A program made the position numbers and the translations under genes. A stretch of 40,273 nt of DNA, taken from assembly GCF_001950255.1 (NCBI RefSeq), contig NZ_BDJK01000041.1, positions 242 through 40,514 of the forward strand, given 5' to 3'. Below, one piece after another: positions 24,516 through 32,960 of the stretch. The first letter of the stretch is position 1. The number at the start of each line of letters is the position of its first letter. This DNA comes from Carboxydothermus pertinax. Its GTDB lineage: Bacteria > Bacillota > Z-2901 > Carboxydothermales > Carboxydothermaceae. The notes under the pieces were generated by a model. The model did no database searches, had not been told where the DNA came from, and was given only the letters and a program-made list of their open reading frames with translations.

Positions 24516-24622
24516 GCTGGATTTGCAGTACAAATTCCACCGGGAATTAAACTGCCTGAAGCTTCAGCGGAGCAGGTTTAAAAAAGCCATTTAGAAGTGG
24601 AATTTTAAAAATTTAGAAGCTT
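24516..24622. other. CRISPR trailer
   Basis: Sequence between the last repeat and the array terminator. A short open frame (AGFAVQIPPGIKLPEASAEQ, ending at 24581) has a protein-like look but no start, so it may be a trace of what the array once inserted into. Confidence 0.4.
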
Positions 24623-24660
24623 AAAGCAGGAAAAGGTTTTAATTTTCCTGCTTTTAATTT
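24623..24660 (+). terminator. Rho-independent terminator of the CRISPR array
   Basis: AAAGCAGGAAAA (24623-24634) and TTTTCCTGCTTT (24643-24654) form a perfect 12-bp stem with an eight-base loop, followed by TAATTTTT. Confidence 0.85.
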
Positions 24661-24835
24661 TTAAAAGCTTGCGAAATTAACTCTAAAATTTTGTAAATTA
24701 ATCGAGAAATATGGCAAAAAGAGAAAAATTAAAGAGGATTTTCCTTAAAAATGGCGAATATTTGATTTAATATTGATAAACGTTACTATTTATTTTAATA
24801 AAAAATATACTAGCAAAGGCGAGGTATACTAAAGA
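24661..24835. other. AT-rich intergenic stretch with possible promoter
   Basis: No gene. TTGATA at about 24772 with AT-rich TAATAA 17 bases on could serve the RAMP gene that follows. Confidence 0.35.
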
Positions 24836-25653
24836 ATGGATTGGCCTTTGATTACAAAAAATGATGGTTTGGATCATGCTTTTTCTATCTTTATTTACCT
24901 TATGCTGCAAGCTTCCGGTGGATAAAGAACAATTTTCGGGCAACATATTTTTTCCCGATGATTTGGGAAAGTGACGGTCAAAGCGATAAAAGGAAAAAGG
25001 TATTTCTTCCGATTATCTCTGAAAATGAAGTTGGATGGCGGGCGGGTGGAGAAAAAGTTACGCCTGAAGAGTTTGAATATTATTTCTTAAACGCTACTGC
25101 CCAGACCTCGATTGATTATGAGCTACGGTCTGCTCGGGAAGGTTCTCTTTATCAGATTGAGTATGTTTGCCCGCAAACCCGCAATCCCCACAGCCAAAAA
25201 GTTTCTTTTACCGGATATATTTTTGTAAAAAATGAGGCAATATCGTTGGAGAAATTAAAAGAGTTACTGGAAGTGATTTATGTGGGTGGGGAGCGGAAAT
25301 ACGGCTGGGGAAAGCTCTTTAATCCGGAGTTTCAAAAAGCGGAAGAAGTTGAAAAGGAAAAGGTAATTAATTTATTTGACCAGATAAAAGTAAAGGTGGA
25401 TTTTGACGAGGACAATCTATTTTTTATATTGGATCAAGATACGCCGGTCTTAGCTCATGTTTTAATGAAAGATGGAGTAAATGAAAAATTAATGGGCAAA
25501 GTGGAAGTTTTGGAACAGCGCTACACGGAAGATAACAATGGAAAAAGACATTTTGGTAAACGAATATTTTTATACCCGAGTTTTATGCCCGGAAGTTTAG
25601 TTAAAACGAAAAGTATTTTTACGTTAAAAGCCGAAGGATTCTGGGAGGTTTAA
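24836..25653 (+). pseudogene. RAMP-superfamily (Cmr3/Csx10-like) cas gene, probably frameshifted near its start
   Basis: ATG 24836 opens MDWPLITKNDGLDHAFSIFI but stops after 29 codons. A second frame, open from 24865, continues to TAA 25651-25653, with ATG 24958 giving 231 aa. The main part has LNATAQTSIDYELRSAREGS, LYQIEYV and the glycine-rich loop VIYVGGERKYGWGKLF. QTSID...EGSLYQIEYV plus a GGERxxGWG loop is the pattern of Cas5-like RAMP subunits of type III complexes (Cmr3, Csx10). It is not Cas6, whose glycine-rich loop lies at the C-terminus. The size is below that of intact Cmr3/Csx10. I read it as the damaged remains of a type III effector gene beside the array; a functional shorter product from ATG 24958 is possible. 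Confidence 0.5.
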
Positions 25654-25655
25654 AC

Positions 25656-25796
25656 TTGATTATATTTTACCAAAAATGTTTTAAACGAATCATTGTTGTT
25701 GAAGGCAGCGGTAATCAGCAAACTTTAGCAAAATATCACGGGGTTTTAGTAAAGAAAGATAAACATAATACAAGTAAACATGAAACGCCCTGCTAA
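25656..25796 (+). pseudogene. Short fragment, possibly the N-terminus of a second cas1
   Basis: TTG 25656, behind GGGAGGT, overlaps the end of the RAMP gene region and encodes 46 residues: IIFYQKCFKRIIVVEGSGNQ, QTLAKYHGVLVKKDK, then a stop. The strand pattern RIIVVEG.G....K..GVLVKK resembles the first beta-hairpin of some Cas1 proteins. The similarity is short, so this is a suggestion. If right, a RAMP-cas1 operon of another CRISPR type stood here and was cut off. Confidence 0.35.
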
Positions 25797-25859
25797 AACA
25801 GTAACCTTATCACTTTAACATTGATATTTGGTAAAAATCCCAAAAAAGGAGTTGAGAAC

Positions 25860-27764
25860 ATGCATAAAAAACTAACCGCTTTACTTTTAACCTTGGCTTT
25901 ACTGATAGGTATCGTTACGGTGGCTTATGCCGCAACTTTGCCCGATTACAAAGCGTACGGACTTTATGTTAACGGCCGCACCTACTACACCATTGATTAC
26001 AAAACGTTGAAAACCAAACCAAGCCAGTTGAATTTGACGGTAACGGTCAAAGTAAGCCGCAGTCCTTATGCCAAAACCTATGAGAATGTGCCGGTAGTAA
26101 TTCAGCTTAAAAACAGCAAGGGACAGGTATTGCAAGCATGGGTAGGCAATGTAGCCACCAAATCAGTCAACTATCGCCAGGTAACTTTACCCCTTAAACT
26201 GGAAAACGGAACCTATTACGTAGTAACTTATGTTAACCAGAAAGTAACCAATGGTTTAACTGCCGACCAGCTTAAAACCCTGAACAGCATGAGGTTTTTG
26301 CCGGAGCGTTACAGCAAGAATAATTACAGGTACGTGAAGGTAATAGTAAAGAACGTACCGATTCCTCCAGACAACACGAAAAAAGTAGGCTTACCGCCGG
26401 TAACGGGAATGCCAAAAGTTGATGTGAAGTCGCGGCAGGATTTGATTAATACAGCGTGGGAGTTTTATAAGACTTATATAAAGCCTGGGCCAGATTTACC
26501 CTGGTATGTAGAAGCAAATAATAACTACCAAGAGTATTTTGTAAAAAAAGGCAATGTTCCTGTTCCCGACTATTATCTAAATAATGGAATTTTCTATCTT
26601 TTCAAAGCCAACTACACCATGAACGGCAGACCGTTAACCGACGAAGAAGCCAAATTAGCCACCGCGTACGCCGCCAACGCCGTGCACTACGATTTCTACA
26701 TGTACAACCTTGACCTTTTAGCCCATGATAAGGACCACATGTTTGACGTGTTCGGTGTTACTGCTTGTGAAGATTACTATGTTAATAGATGGAACACGAA
26801 TATTTTAAGCTTAGAGCAAATTAATAACAAAATTAAAACTATAGCCAATTCAAAGGCAAGTCTTGTACCGTATCCCTATGCTGCCAGCAGCGAACCGGAA
26901 ACCAAAGCCGAAAGCATTTACAAGGAAGTCTGGCTGGGAACTCCCGTTGTAAGAAGTTTCTGGTATTACCCTTACGAGCTGGAACTGCGGCAAAAACAGA
27001 TTAGATTGGGCGATGATACCACATTAGATTACGAATACATCACCGATTATGAGCTAACTCCCGGCAAGGATCAGGTTAAATCGATCACCGTCAAAGGTTT
27101 TCTGAAACCCCACAAGGTAAAAATCGTGTTTGACCAGCCGGTAAACGTGATTTTGGACCTGACCGACTACATGGCGGAGAAGACCTGGCAGGAACTGCAA
27201 ACCAAACCCAAGAGCGACGTGCTGGTCTATAAAGGCACCGTTTATCCCTGGGAAGAATTCGGCAATCAGGACCCGGAGGTGCTGGTAAAAGTCCTGGAGA
27301 CCCTGAAAAATAATAAAGTACCGGTTTTCGTTAACTACTTTACTGCAAATACCAATGACCTATCCAGCAACCCCCACTTTGATCTGAAGCTGGCCGAATA
27401 TGACAAAGACCACCTAACCAGTATAAACGGACGTCTTTTCACTGCCTATGATCCGGTAAGAAATAATACGGCTTTAAGCTGGACTTTGAATAATAATGAT
27501 GCCATCTACAAAGATTTGCAGCGAATGGCAAATGCCGTGACCATCAAAGTGGGCTTCAACATGACCGCCGACGGCAATTACGACACCACCTTCAAAACCC
27601 TGCACGAAACTTCTGATTTGACCGGTTTTCCAGAATATCTGCTGCAGCCAAGATACGGAGTAAACTATCAGCAGCTGGTTAACAGCACCCATGTGATTTT
27701 CAAAGGTCGCGGCGGATATGCTGTGCCGTGGTACATGGAAATATCTTATTACTGGCCTTACTAA
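25860..27764 (+). CDS. Large secreted protein of unknown function
   Basis: 634 aa. AAAGGAG suits ATG 25860. A clear signal peptide (MHKKLTALLLTLALLIGIVT, cleavage after AYA at about 24) directs export. Residues 25-180 look like a beta-sandwich domain (DYKAYGLYVNGRTYYTIDYK, LPLKLENGTYYVVTYVN). A linker follows (VPIPPDNTKKVGLPPVTG), then a long aromatic-rich region with a cysteine (VTACEDYYVNRWN), and a C-terminal half with YEYITDYELTPGKDQVKSIT and VKIVFDQPVNVILDLTDYMA. No anchor, SLH or LPXTG motif. The family is not recognised; a cell-surface or matrix role is plausible. GC content is higher than in the flanking regions, and codon use is like housekeeping genes. It is a single-gene unit with its own terminator. 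Confidence 0.8.
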   Translation: MHKKLTALLLTLALLIGIVTVAYAATLPDYKAYGLYVNGRTYYTIDYKTLKTKPSQLNLTVTVKVSRSPYAKTYENVPVVIQLKNSKGQVLQAWVGNVATKSVNYRQVTLPLKLENGTYYVVTYVNQKVTNGLTADQLKTLNSMRFLPERYSKNNYRYVKVIVKNVPIPPDNTKKVGLPPVTGMPKVDVKSRQDLINTAWEFYKTYIKPGPDLPWYVEANNNYQEYFVKKGNVPVPDYYLNNGIFYLFKANYTMNGRPLTDEEAKLATAYAANAVHYDFYMYNLDLLAHDKDHMFDVFGVTACEDYYVNRWNTNILSLEQINNKIKTIANSKASLVPYPYAASSEPETKAESIYKEVWLGTPVVRSFWYYPYELELRQKQIRLGDDTTLDYEYITDYELTPGKDQVKSITVKGFLKPHKVKIVFDQPVNVILDLTDYMAEKTWQELQTKPKSDVLVYKGTVYPWEEFGNQDPEVLVKVLETLKNNKVPVFVNYFTANTNDLSSNPHFDLKLAEYDKDHLTSINGRLFTAYDPVRNNTALSWTLNNNDAIYKDLQRMANAVTIKVGFNMTADGNYDTTFKTLHETSDLTGFPEYLLQPRYGVNYQQLVNSTHVIFKGRGGYAVPWYMEISYYWPY

Positions 27765-27766
27765 AA

Positions 27767-27796
27767 AGCAGGCGGGAAATCCCGCCTGCTTTCATT
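27767..27796 (+). terminator. Rho-independent terminator
   Basis: AGCAGGCGGG (27767-27776) and CCCGCCTGCT (27781-27790) pair perfectly around AAAT; the T-run is short (TTCATT). Confidence 0.75.
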
Positions 27797-27824
27797 ATGC
27801 AGTAAAGAAAGGAAGGTGAAAAGT

Positions 27825-27899
27825 TTGCGAAAAATAGGGGCAATCATCCTTTTTCTTTTTCTTTGCGCGAGACGAAAAATGGTAGCTAAGGGGAGATAA
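27825..27899 (+). pseudogene. Signal-peptide-only remnant
   Basis: GGAAGGTG precedes TTG 27825, which encodes 24 residues: RKIGAIILFLFLCARRKMVA and stop. It looks like the export signal of a secreted or lipoprotein gene whose body has been deleted; the break is after CA at about 27871. The next gene starts five bases on. Confidence 0.4.
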
Positions 27900-27903
27900 C
27901 AAC

Positions 27904-28500
27904 ATGATTTCTGCTTTTATAGAAAATTTTATCAGGATGTTTAATTGGGGTATTATCACTAAAATGTATGGCAATTCTCATAGTTCCATTATTGGTTTTT
28001 TGTCAAGTGAATGGATTAGAAAGTCCCCGGAGCATTCTGTGTTGGATGGAGCCCCCTCTCCCTTAGTCGGCAAGGGAAGAAAAGGGCAAAAAAATACAGA
28101 TATTCTATTATGTAAAGGTGACAAACCTTTTATAGTAGTTGAGGTTGAAACATTAGTAACTAAATATTTGGAAAAAATAGATTCAATTGCAGCCTACCTG
28201 GAAAATACAAAAGATTATAATGGGATTAGTTTTGGTCTGATAGTTATGCTCAATTATACAAATGGCGCAGACAAATATAAACATAATTGGCAAAAAGCAA
28301 AAGAGTACGCCATGGATAAAAATATCCCCATTGCCTTTGTTTCCATTGAAAAAAGGAAAGCAGAGTTAGGAAATACTGTTTTAGACCAATTAAAGCGTAG
28401 GAATGAGTATTACCCATGGGAAACCAGCAGCATTGATTATTGGATTTGGGGAAGTGATCGAAAGGTAGTTTCAGGAATTTTGTGGACAAGCAAGCGTTAA
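27904..28500 (+). CDS. Hypothetical protein, possible PD-(D/E)XK nuclease fold
   Basis: 198 aa. GGGGAG precedes ATG 27904. The stretch KNTDILLCKGDKPFIVVEVE (about 64-83) has the layout of a restriction-like nuclease core: an Asp, a turn, then a hydrophobic strand ending in E-V-E, with Glu where Lys is normal. N-terminal EWIRKSPEHSVLDGAPSPLV and a helical second half (KYLEKIDSIAAYLENTKDYN) support this fold. A later strand (IPIAFVSIEKRK) would complete the sheet. No partner methylase. Its role is unknown; restriction or repair are possible. Confidence 0.5.
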   Translation: MISAFIENFIRMFNWGIITKMYGNSHSSIIGFLSSEWIRKSPEHSVLDGAPSPLVGKGRKGQKNTDILLCKGDKPFIVVEVETLVTKYLEKIDSIAAYLENTKDYNGISFGLIVMLNYTNGADKYKHNWQKAKEYAMDKNIPIAFVSIEKRKAELGNTVLDQLKRRNEYYPWETSSIDYWIWGSDRKVVSGILWTSKR

Positions 28501-28728
28501 TTTGAGTTAAATTTGCCGAGATGTTTTTACTGAACCAAAAGCAGTTTTAATGATTTTAGTAAAAACTGGCCGCAAAATTAAGGGATAGAAATCGCCCCGG
28601 CGGCAAAGCTGGGTTTTTTTGTGTGACTGTGGCAAAGCAAAAGGTACATATTGTAAAAAATTAACATTAGCTATATATATAGTGTTACACCGACCAGGGA
28701 TATATACGGATGATGAGGAAATCAAGAC
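28501..28728. other. Intergenic stretch with terminator
   Basis: CCCGGC (28596-28601) and GCTGGG (28608-28613, one G-U pair) are followed by TTTTTTT, a terminator for the preceding gene. Nothing else recognised. Confidence 0.6.
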
Positions 28729-28992
28729 GATCTTATCGTTGATTTAAAACTTGTGTTTGCGTATTAAGTGGATGGCCCCAACGTTAAAGTTCCGGTTGAC
28801 CTTTTAATTTATAGTAATGAGGAATTTTTAAAGCGTTCGCAACTTAAATCAACCTTAGAGTATAAAATTGCCCGGGAAGGTATTTGCGATTGGCAAAGAT
28901 TAAAAAATGAGATTAAAACGGAGGCTGTTGGCAAAAGGTTAACAGCCTTTAATTTTTTGCCTTTTGATGAGTTAAAAAGTATTAATTATTGA
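28729..28992 (+). pseudogene. MNT-type nucleotidyltransferase C-terminal remnant
   Basis: In one frame DLIVDLKLVFAY, a stop (28765-28767), then VDGPNVKVPVDLLIYSNEEF, LKRSQLKSTLEYKIAREG. VPVDLLIYSNEEF and the closing I.REG are typical of the second half of small antitoxin-like or aminoglycoside-type nucleotidyltransferases. The N-terminal GSxxxGxxxxxSD part is absent and the stop breaks the remainder. A terminator hairpin (AGGCTGTT 28922-28929 with AACAGCCT 28941-28948, then TTAATTTTTT) overlaps the tail. Confidence 0.5.
28922..28957 (+). terminator. Rho-independent terminator
   Basis: AGGCTGTT and AACAGCCT pair around eleven bases, followed by TTAATTTTTT. Confidence 0.65.
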
Positions 28993-29157
28993 TTAGATAT
29001 CCTCAGCAGGTTAAAAGGAAAAGTAGTTTTGTCTGTACAATAACGGCAGATGAGGTTATTATAGAAATATAGATTGAGAGGACAAGTATATAAAGGCCAA
29101 CCCCAATGGCGTAATTTTTACGGTATGGCTGATCGGGATAGAGGGGGATGAAATAAT

Positions 29158-29649
29158 ATGTACAAGGAAAAGTATATTGAAGCGATGAAGAACTATTTTG
29201 GGGATGATACAAGGCGGATCAACCACGCCCTAAAAGTACTTAATTATGCGGAAAGAATAATGGAAGGGGAAAAAATCGAAGGGGATTTAAAGAAAATCAT
29301 TACTATAACTGCTATTCTTCACGATATAGGTATCATTGTTGCGGAACAAAAATATAATTCTTCTGCCGGGAAATACCAGGAAATAGAAGGGCCGCCTATT
29401 GCCAGAGAAATAATGGCTAAATATAACGAAGACAAAAGCATTATTGAAAGGGTTTGCTATATCATAGGTGGACATCATACCGCAGAAAAAAATGATGGAC
29501 TGGATTTTCAGGTTATCTGGGAAGCGGACCTTCTGGTAAACATCGAGGAAGAGGGTTTGGATAAAAATAAAGAAAATGTAAAAAAGATAATCGAAAAAAA
29601 TTTTAAGACTACCACCGGCAGGAACATTGCCATTAAAACGTATCTTTAA
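29158..29649 (+). CDS. HD-domain phosphohydrolase
   Basis: 163 aa small HD-superfamily protein. Metal site: RINHALKVLNYAERI (first His, about residue 22), ITAILHDIGIIVAEQ (HD, about 58), YIIGGHHTAEKNDG (His pair, about 103) and WEADLLVN (Asp, about 123). Such proteins hydrolyse nucleotides or other phosphate esters; the substrate is unknown. AGAGGGGGATG lies before ATG 29158. It has its own terminator and is not obviously tied to the HD-GYP genes that follow. Confidence 0.8.
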   Translation: MYKEKYIEAMKNYFGDDTRRINHALKVLNYAERIMEGEKIEGDLKKIITITAILHDIGIIVAEQKYNSSAGKYQEIEGPPIAREIMAKYNEDKSIIERVCYIIGGHHTAEKNDGLDFQVIWEADLLVNIEEEGLDKNKENVKKIIEKNFKTTTGRNIAIKTYL

Positions 29650-29654
29650 CCAAA

Positions 29655-29683
29655 TCCCCGGCTACAAAGGCTGGGGTTTTTTT
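29655..29683 (+). terminator. Rho-independent terminator
   Basis: CCCCGGC (29656-29662) and GCTGGGG (with one G-U pair) enclose TACAAAG, followed by TTTTTTTG. Confidence 0.85.
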
Positions 29684-29728
29684 GTGCGGTAGAAAATATT
29701 TCCCGGGTGGCAGGAAGAAGCCAAAAAT

Positions 29729-29735
29729 TGTCGAA
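29729..29735 (+). promoter_or_regulatory. Candidate Spo0A box
   Basis: Exact TGTCGAA in ATTGTCGAAATC, 44 bp upstream of the HD-GYP gene. See the finding on recurring heptamers. Confidence 0.4.
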
Positions 29736-29778
29736 ATCTTTTTAAGAAAGATTACTAAAAAACCAATTGGGTGAAAAT

Positions 29779-31299
29779 ATGGAAAAGGAAATTCTTTACC
29801 AGTTAGCCATACCGGTTTTTTCGAAGATTTTGCAGGACGAAAGATTTAAAGAAGAGGTATTAAGCAGCTTTCAACAAAAGTTGCTTCTTTTAACCCAGAA
29901 ATATGCGGTAAATTTTGACGATGCCCTGCAAGATTTACAGATCTTTTTTGCTGGAATTAGGCAGCAAAAAAGCCTTAAAGTTCTGCAGGAAATCATCCGT
30001 AACCATTTTCAAAAAAAGGCCAATGTTTTTTTATTTTTATTGGAACTGGATCTTTTTTCCGAAACCTTGATTGAACTAATTTTCACATATTATTCCCGGG
30101 AAGAAGACAAAAAACTATTGCCGGCGGTATTTTACTTAAAAAGACTGGTGGAAGAATTAATCTTTGAACCGGCAGAAAAGGAGCCCAAAGAAATCATTAC
30201 GGCGGATTTATTAACCTTTTCCCAAAAGGAAATTGAATTTTCCCTGAGGGAAATTTACCACTGGCTGCAGCCAAGATTTGTGGCTTTAGTAGCACCAGAT
30301 AGCCTTGGAGTTTTTAAGGTGGTAGCGGGGGTGGGCGAGAAAATCGAAGAGTTTAAAAAGATCTCCTTACGAAAAGCTCCTTATTCTTTTGCCGGGCGAC
30401 TACCCATCCCTACCTGCTACCGGGAAGAGAGGGTGCGCATTTTACCCTGCAAGGACCCCAATATTTTAGGACCCTTTGTGGAAATCTGGGATAGGTGCGG
30501 GATTGAAAGTGCGGTGCTGTATCCAGTGCTGTTTACCAGTTATAAAATAGGGGTGCTGGTTATTACCTTTTCCACCCCCTTAAAGTTTCCGGAAGATTTA
30601 GTTTACCGGACAGCCAGGTTTGCCGAAAATTTAGCCAGGAAAGTGATAGCCCTGTATAAAAAGAATCAGGAAACGGAATTTTACTGCTTGCTGAAAAGTG
30701 CGCAGGAAAAGTCGCTTAAAGTGGTGGTTAGTTTATTGGAGAAAAAAGACCCTTACACCGCTTATCATTCCCAGCTGGTTACTCGGTATGCGGTTTACCT
30801 GGGAGAAAAACTGGGGATAGATCGGGAGGGGATTGATTATTTACGATCCGGGGGAATATTTCACGATGTAGGTAAAGTTGGGATTCGCGATATGATTTTA
30901 TTAAAACCCGGAAGTTTAACCGGGGAAGAATGGCTGGTGATGCGCTTGCACCCGGAGTACGGGTACCAGATAGTGAAAGAGATGGATGTGGCGATGGAGG
31001 TGCGGGAAATTGTCCGTTACCACCATGAGCGCTACGATGGCAAAGGATATCCTCATGGCTTAAAAGGAGAGGAGATACCTTTTTTAGCCAGGATCTGTTC
31101 GGTGGCGGATAGCCTGGAGGCAATTACGTCCGACCGGATTTACCGGAAAGGGCGGGATTTTGCCTTTGCTTTAGAAGAAATAAGGAGAAATAGTAAGACT
31201 CAGTTTGATCCGGAAGTAGCAGCGGTTTTAAAAAGTGGAGTAGAAAAAGAGCTTGCCGAAATTAAAGAACAAACTTTAAAAGAAATTGGTGCCACTTAA
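29779..31299 (+). CDS. GAF-like / HD-GYP protein (cyclic-di-GMP phosphodiesterase type)
   Basis: 506 aa. An N-terminal helical region (1-145) is followed by a GAF-like domain (about 150-300; FVALVAPDSLGVFKVVAGVG, GIESAVLYPVLFTSYKIGVL). Then comes a complete HD-GYP domain with KDPYTAYHSQLVTRYA, GIFHDVGKVGIRD (H362, D363), RLHPEYGYQIV, and YHHERYDGKGYPHG (about 414). HD-GYP enzymes hydrolyse cyclic-di-GMP. GGTGA five bases before ATG 29779 fixes the start (TTG 29767 is also in frame). It is followed by a chemoreceptor and a truncated paralogue. A TGTCGAA box precedes it. Confidence 0.85.
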   Translation: MEKEILYQLAIPVFSKILQDERFKEEVLSSFQQKLLLLTQKYAVNFDDALQDLQIFFAGIRQQKSLKVLQEIIRNHFQKKANVFLFLLELDLFSETLIELIFTYYSREEDKKLLPAVFYLKRLVEELIFEPAEKEPKEIITADLLTFSQKEIEFSLREIYHWLQPRFVALVAPDSLGVFKVVAGVGEKIEEFKKISLRKAPYSFAGRLPIPTCYREERVRILPCKDPNILGPFVEIWDRCGIESAVLYPVLFTSYKIGVLVITFSTPLKFPEDLVYRTARFAENLARKVIALYKKNQETEFYCLLKSAQEKSLKVVVSLLEKKDPYTAYHSQLVTRYAVYLGEKLGIDREGIDYLRSGGIFHDVGKVGIRDMILLKPGSLTGEEWLVMRLHPEYGYQIVKEMDVAMEVREIVRYHHERYDGKGYPHGLKGEEIPFLARICSVADSLEAITSDRIYRKGRDFAFALEEIRRNSKTQFDPEVAAVLKSGVEKELAEIKEQTLKEIGAT

Positions 31300-31624
31300 G
31301 AATTTAGTGATTTTGCCTTCAATGGTAGTGATTTTATTTTTCATTTCGTTCATGTCCTTGCGCAATTCGTTAACATTGCAGTTCTTCAACAGCGTCATAA
31401 GCATTAAATTATGGCCTTTGCTAAATAGAATGGGTACAAAGCCTTATTTGCGTTTTTAGTTTTTTAATAAAAGCGAAAAATTTTAAAAGTATTGCAGGAA
31501 AAGTTTAATTTTTGTCGAAAAATTTTAAATAGAAAAGTGTTTTTTTTTCAATTTATTTTGTGAAAATATTCCTTTATTTTACCAATTTAATAGAATATTT
31601 TATGACTTAAAGGAGGCATAAAAA
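31300..31624. other. Intergenic stretch with a possible minus-strand coiled-coil remnant
   Basis: On the minus strand from 31398, NELRKDMNEMKNKITTIEGK resembles the coiled-coil protein encoded at 12525, without a ribosome site or full length. AT-rich DNA from 31440 holds a TGTCGAA heptamer (31513-31519) before the chemoreceptor gene. Confidence 0.4.
31513..31519 (+). promoter_or_regulatory. Candidate Spo0A box
   Basis: Exact TGTCGAA in TTTTTGTCGAAAAATT, about 105 bp upstream of the chemoreceptor start. Confidence 0.4.
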
Positions 31625-32866
31625 TTGACAGGGATTACAAACATTCGTGATATCTACCTGTCTTTAAAGATAAAATATTTCATCGCTTTTGGCAGTATCT
31701 TTGCTATCATCTTCGTAGGCATAGCTTTCGGGTATGTGATCTTTTTTGGACTGGTGAACAGTGTTAATCAGCTCACAGGGCACGGTAATATCCAAATTTT
31801 GCACGATGCAGCTCAGAAAGCTACCCATAATGTACTGCTTTTAATGGTCGCCATGTTTATCCCGATGCTGGGAGCTTTAATCTTTTTTAGCCGGCAAATT
31901 ATCAAGGACTTGTTTGAGCCGGTTAAACGGCTAACCAAATACTGTGATGTAATCAGTTCCGGGGATTTAACCGCGGACGCTTTTCAAAGGAAAGCTATGT
32001 TTGGCAGGGATGAACTGGATGATTTAGTTAAGGCTTACAACACCATGATTAGCAGAAATAAAAGCATATTAGCGTTAATGCAGCAGGAAACCCAGAAACT
32101 TAACAGCAGTATGGAGGGCATACTGGGAGCGGTGGAGCAAATCAACACCGGGGTAATCCGGGAAGCGGAACTGGTTAACAACGTAACCAGTATAGCCGAA
32201 CAGTTGAAAGAAACCGCCGAGAATCTGGCGATCTTAATCAATCAGGCGGTTAAAGAAACAGGCTATATTCAGGAAAGGTCCGAAGAGGGACGGCAAACCA
32301 GTGAGGAAACCGTTAAGAGGATTGAAGAACTCATAGCCAAGGTGAATAAAGCAGCTCAAACCAGTAACGCTTTAATGGAAGTGGCCGAATTCATTACCGA
32401 AATTGCCGAGCAAACCAACCTGCTATCGCTAAACGCTGCTATTGAAGCGGCGAGAGCCGGGGAAGCGGGCAAAGGATTTGCGGTGGTAGCCCAGGAAGTA
32501 AAAAAGCTGGCCGACAGTACAAGAAATAAAGCAAAAGAAATCCAAGGAGAACTGGTCAACATCCACCGGCAGTTGCAGGAAGTGGAAGCGGATGCCGGCA
32601 AAGCTGGCGAAGTGGTAAAACAAACCGCGGAAAACTATCAAGAATTTGCCGAAAAGGCAAGGGAATTAAAGCGTGGAGCGGAAAGAATCAACGAAAGAAC
32701 CGGGCAAATGCAAAATATGGCTGCTCATTTAGCGAAAACAGCGGTGGAAACGTCTTCATTCGTTGAGGAAACCACCGCTATGGTGGAAGAAGTAGGAGCG
32801 AATATAACCGAGTTGGGCAGGGTAGTAGAGGAACTAAATCAGGAAGTAGGGAAATATAAGATATAG
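31625..32866 (+). CDS. Methyl-accepting chemotaxis protein with minimal extracytoplasmic loop
   Basis: 413 aa. TTG 31625 is preceded by AAAGGAGG. Two membrane segments ([20 protein letters not shown] about 19-38; [20 protein letters not shown] about 73-92) enclose a loop of only some 35 residues, too short for a usual ligand-binding domain. A HAMP region (about 93-150, [20 protein letters not shown]) follows. The signalling tip is canonical: [38 protein letters not shown]. It should signal to CheA. It probably senses membrane or internal state, or a cytoplasmic partner. It lies between the two HD-GYP paralogues, so the three may form a signalling group. Confidence 0.9.
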   Translation: MTGITNIRDIYLSLKIKYFIAFGSIFAIIFVGIAFGYVIFFGLVNSVNQLTGHGNIQILHDAAQKATHNVLLLMVAMFIPMLGALIFFSRQIIKDLFEPVKRLTKYCDVISSGDLTADAFQRKAMFGRDELDDLVKAYNTMISRNKSILALMQQETQKLNSSMEGILGAVEQINTGVIREAELVNNVTSIAEQLKETAENLAILINQAVKETGYIQERSEEGRQTSEETVKRIEELIAKVNKAAQTSNALMEVAEFITEIAEQTNLLSLNAAIEAARAGEAGKGFAVVAQEVKKLADSTRNKAKEIQGELVNIHRQLQEVEADAGKAGEVVKQTAENYQEFAEKARELKRGAERINERTGQMQNMAAHLAKTAVETSSFVEETTAMVEEVGANITELGRVVEELNQEVGKYKI

Positions 32867-32921
32867 AATGTGAGGAAAATCTTTTGAAAATAGTTCTTAT
32901 TGGCTGGAAGAGATAAAAAAG

Positions 32922-32928
32922 TGTCGAA
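32922..32928 (+). promoter_or_regulatory. Candidate Spo0A box
   Basis: Exact TGTCGAA in AGTGTCGAAATAAC, 32 bp upstream of the second HD-GYP-type gene. Confidence 0.4.
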
Positions 32929-32960
32929 ATAACATTTAAACGACGGTTTAGGTGAAAATC

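Noticed and set aside
24958-25653. Reading the RAMP protein as the missing Cas6
   Set aside because: Its glycine-rich loop lies near the middle of the chain and the QTSID...EGSLYQIEYV pattern fits Cmr3/Csx10-like subunits better than Cas6.
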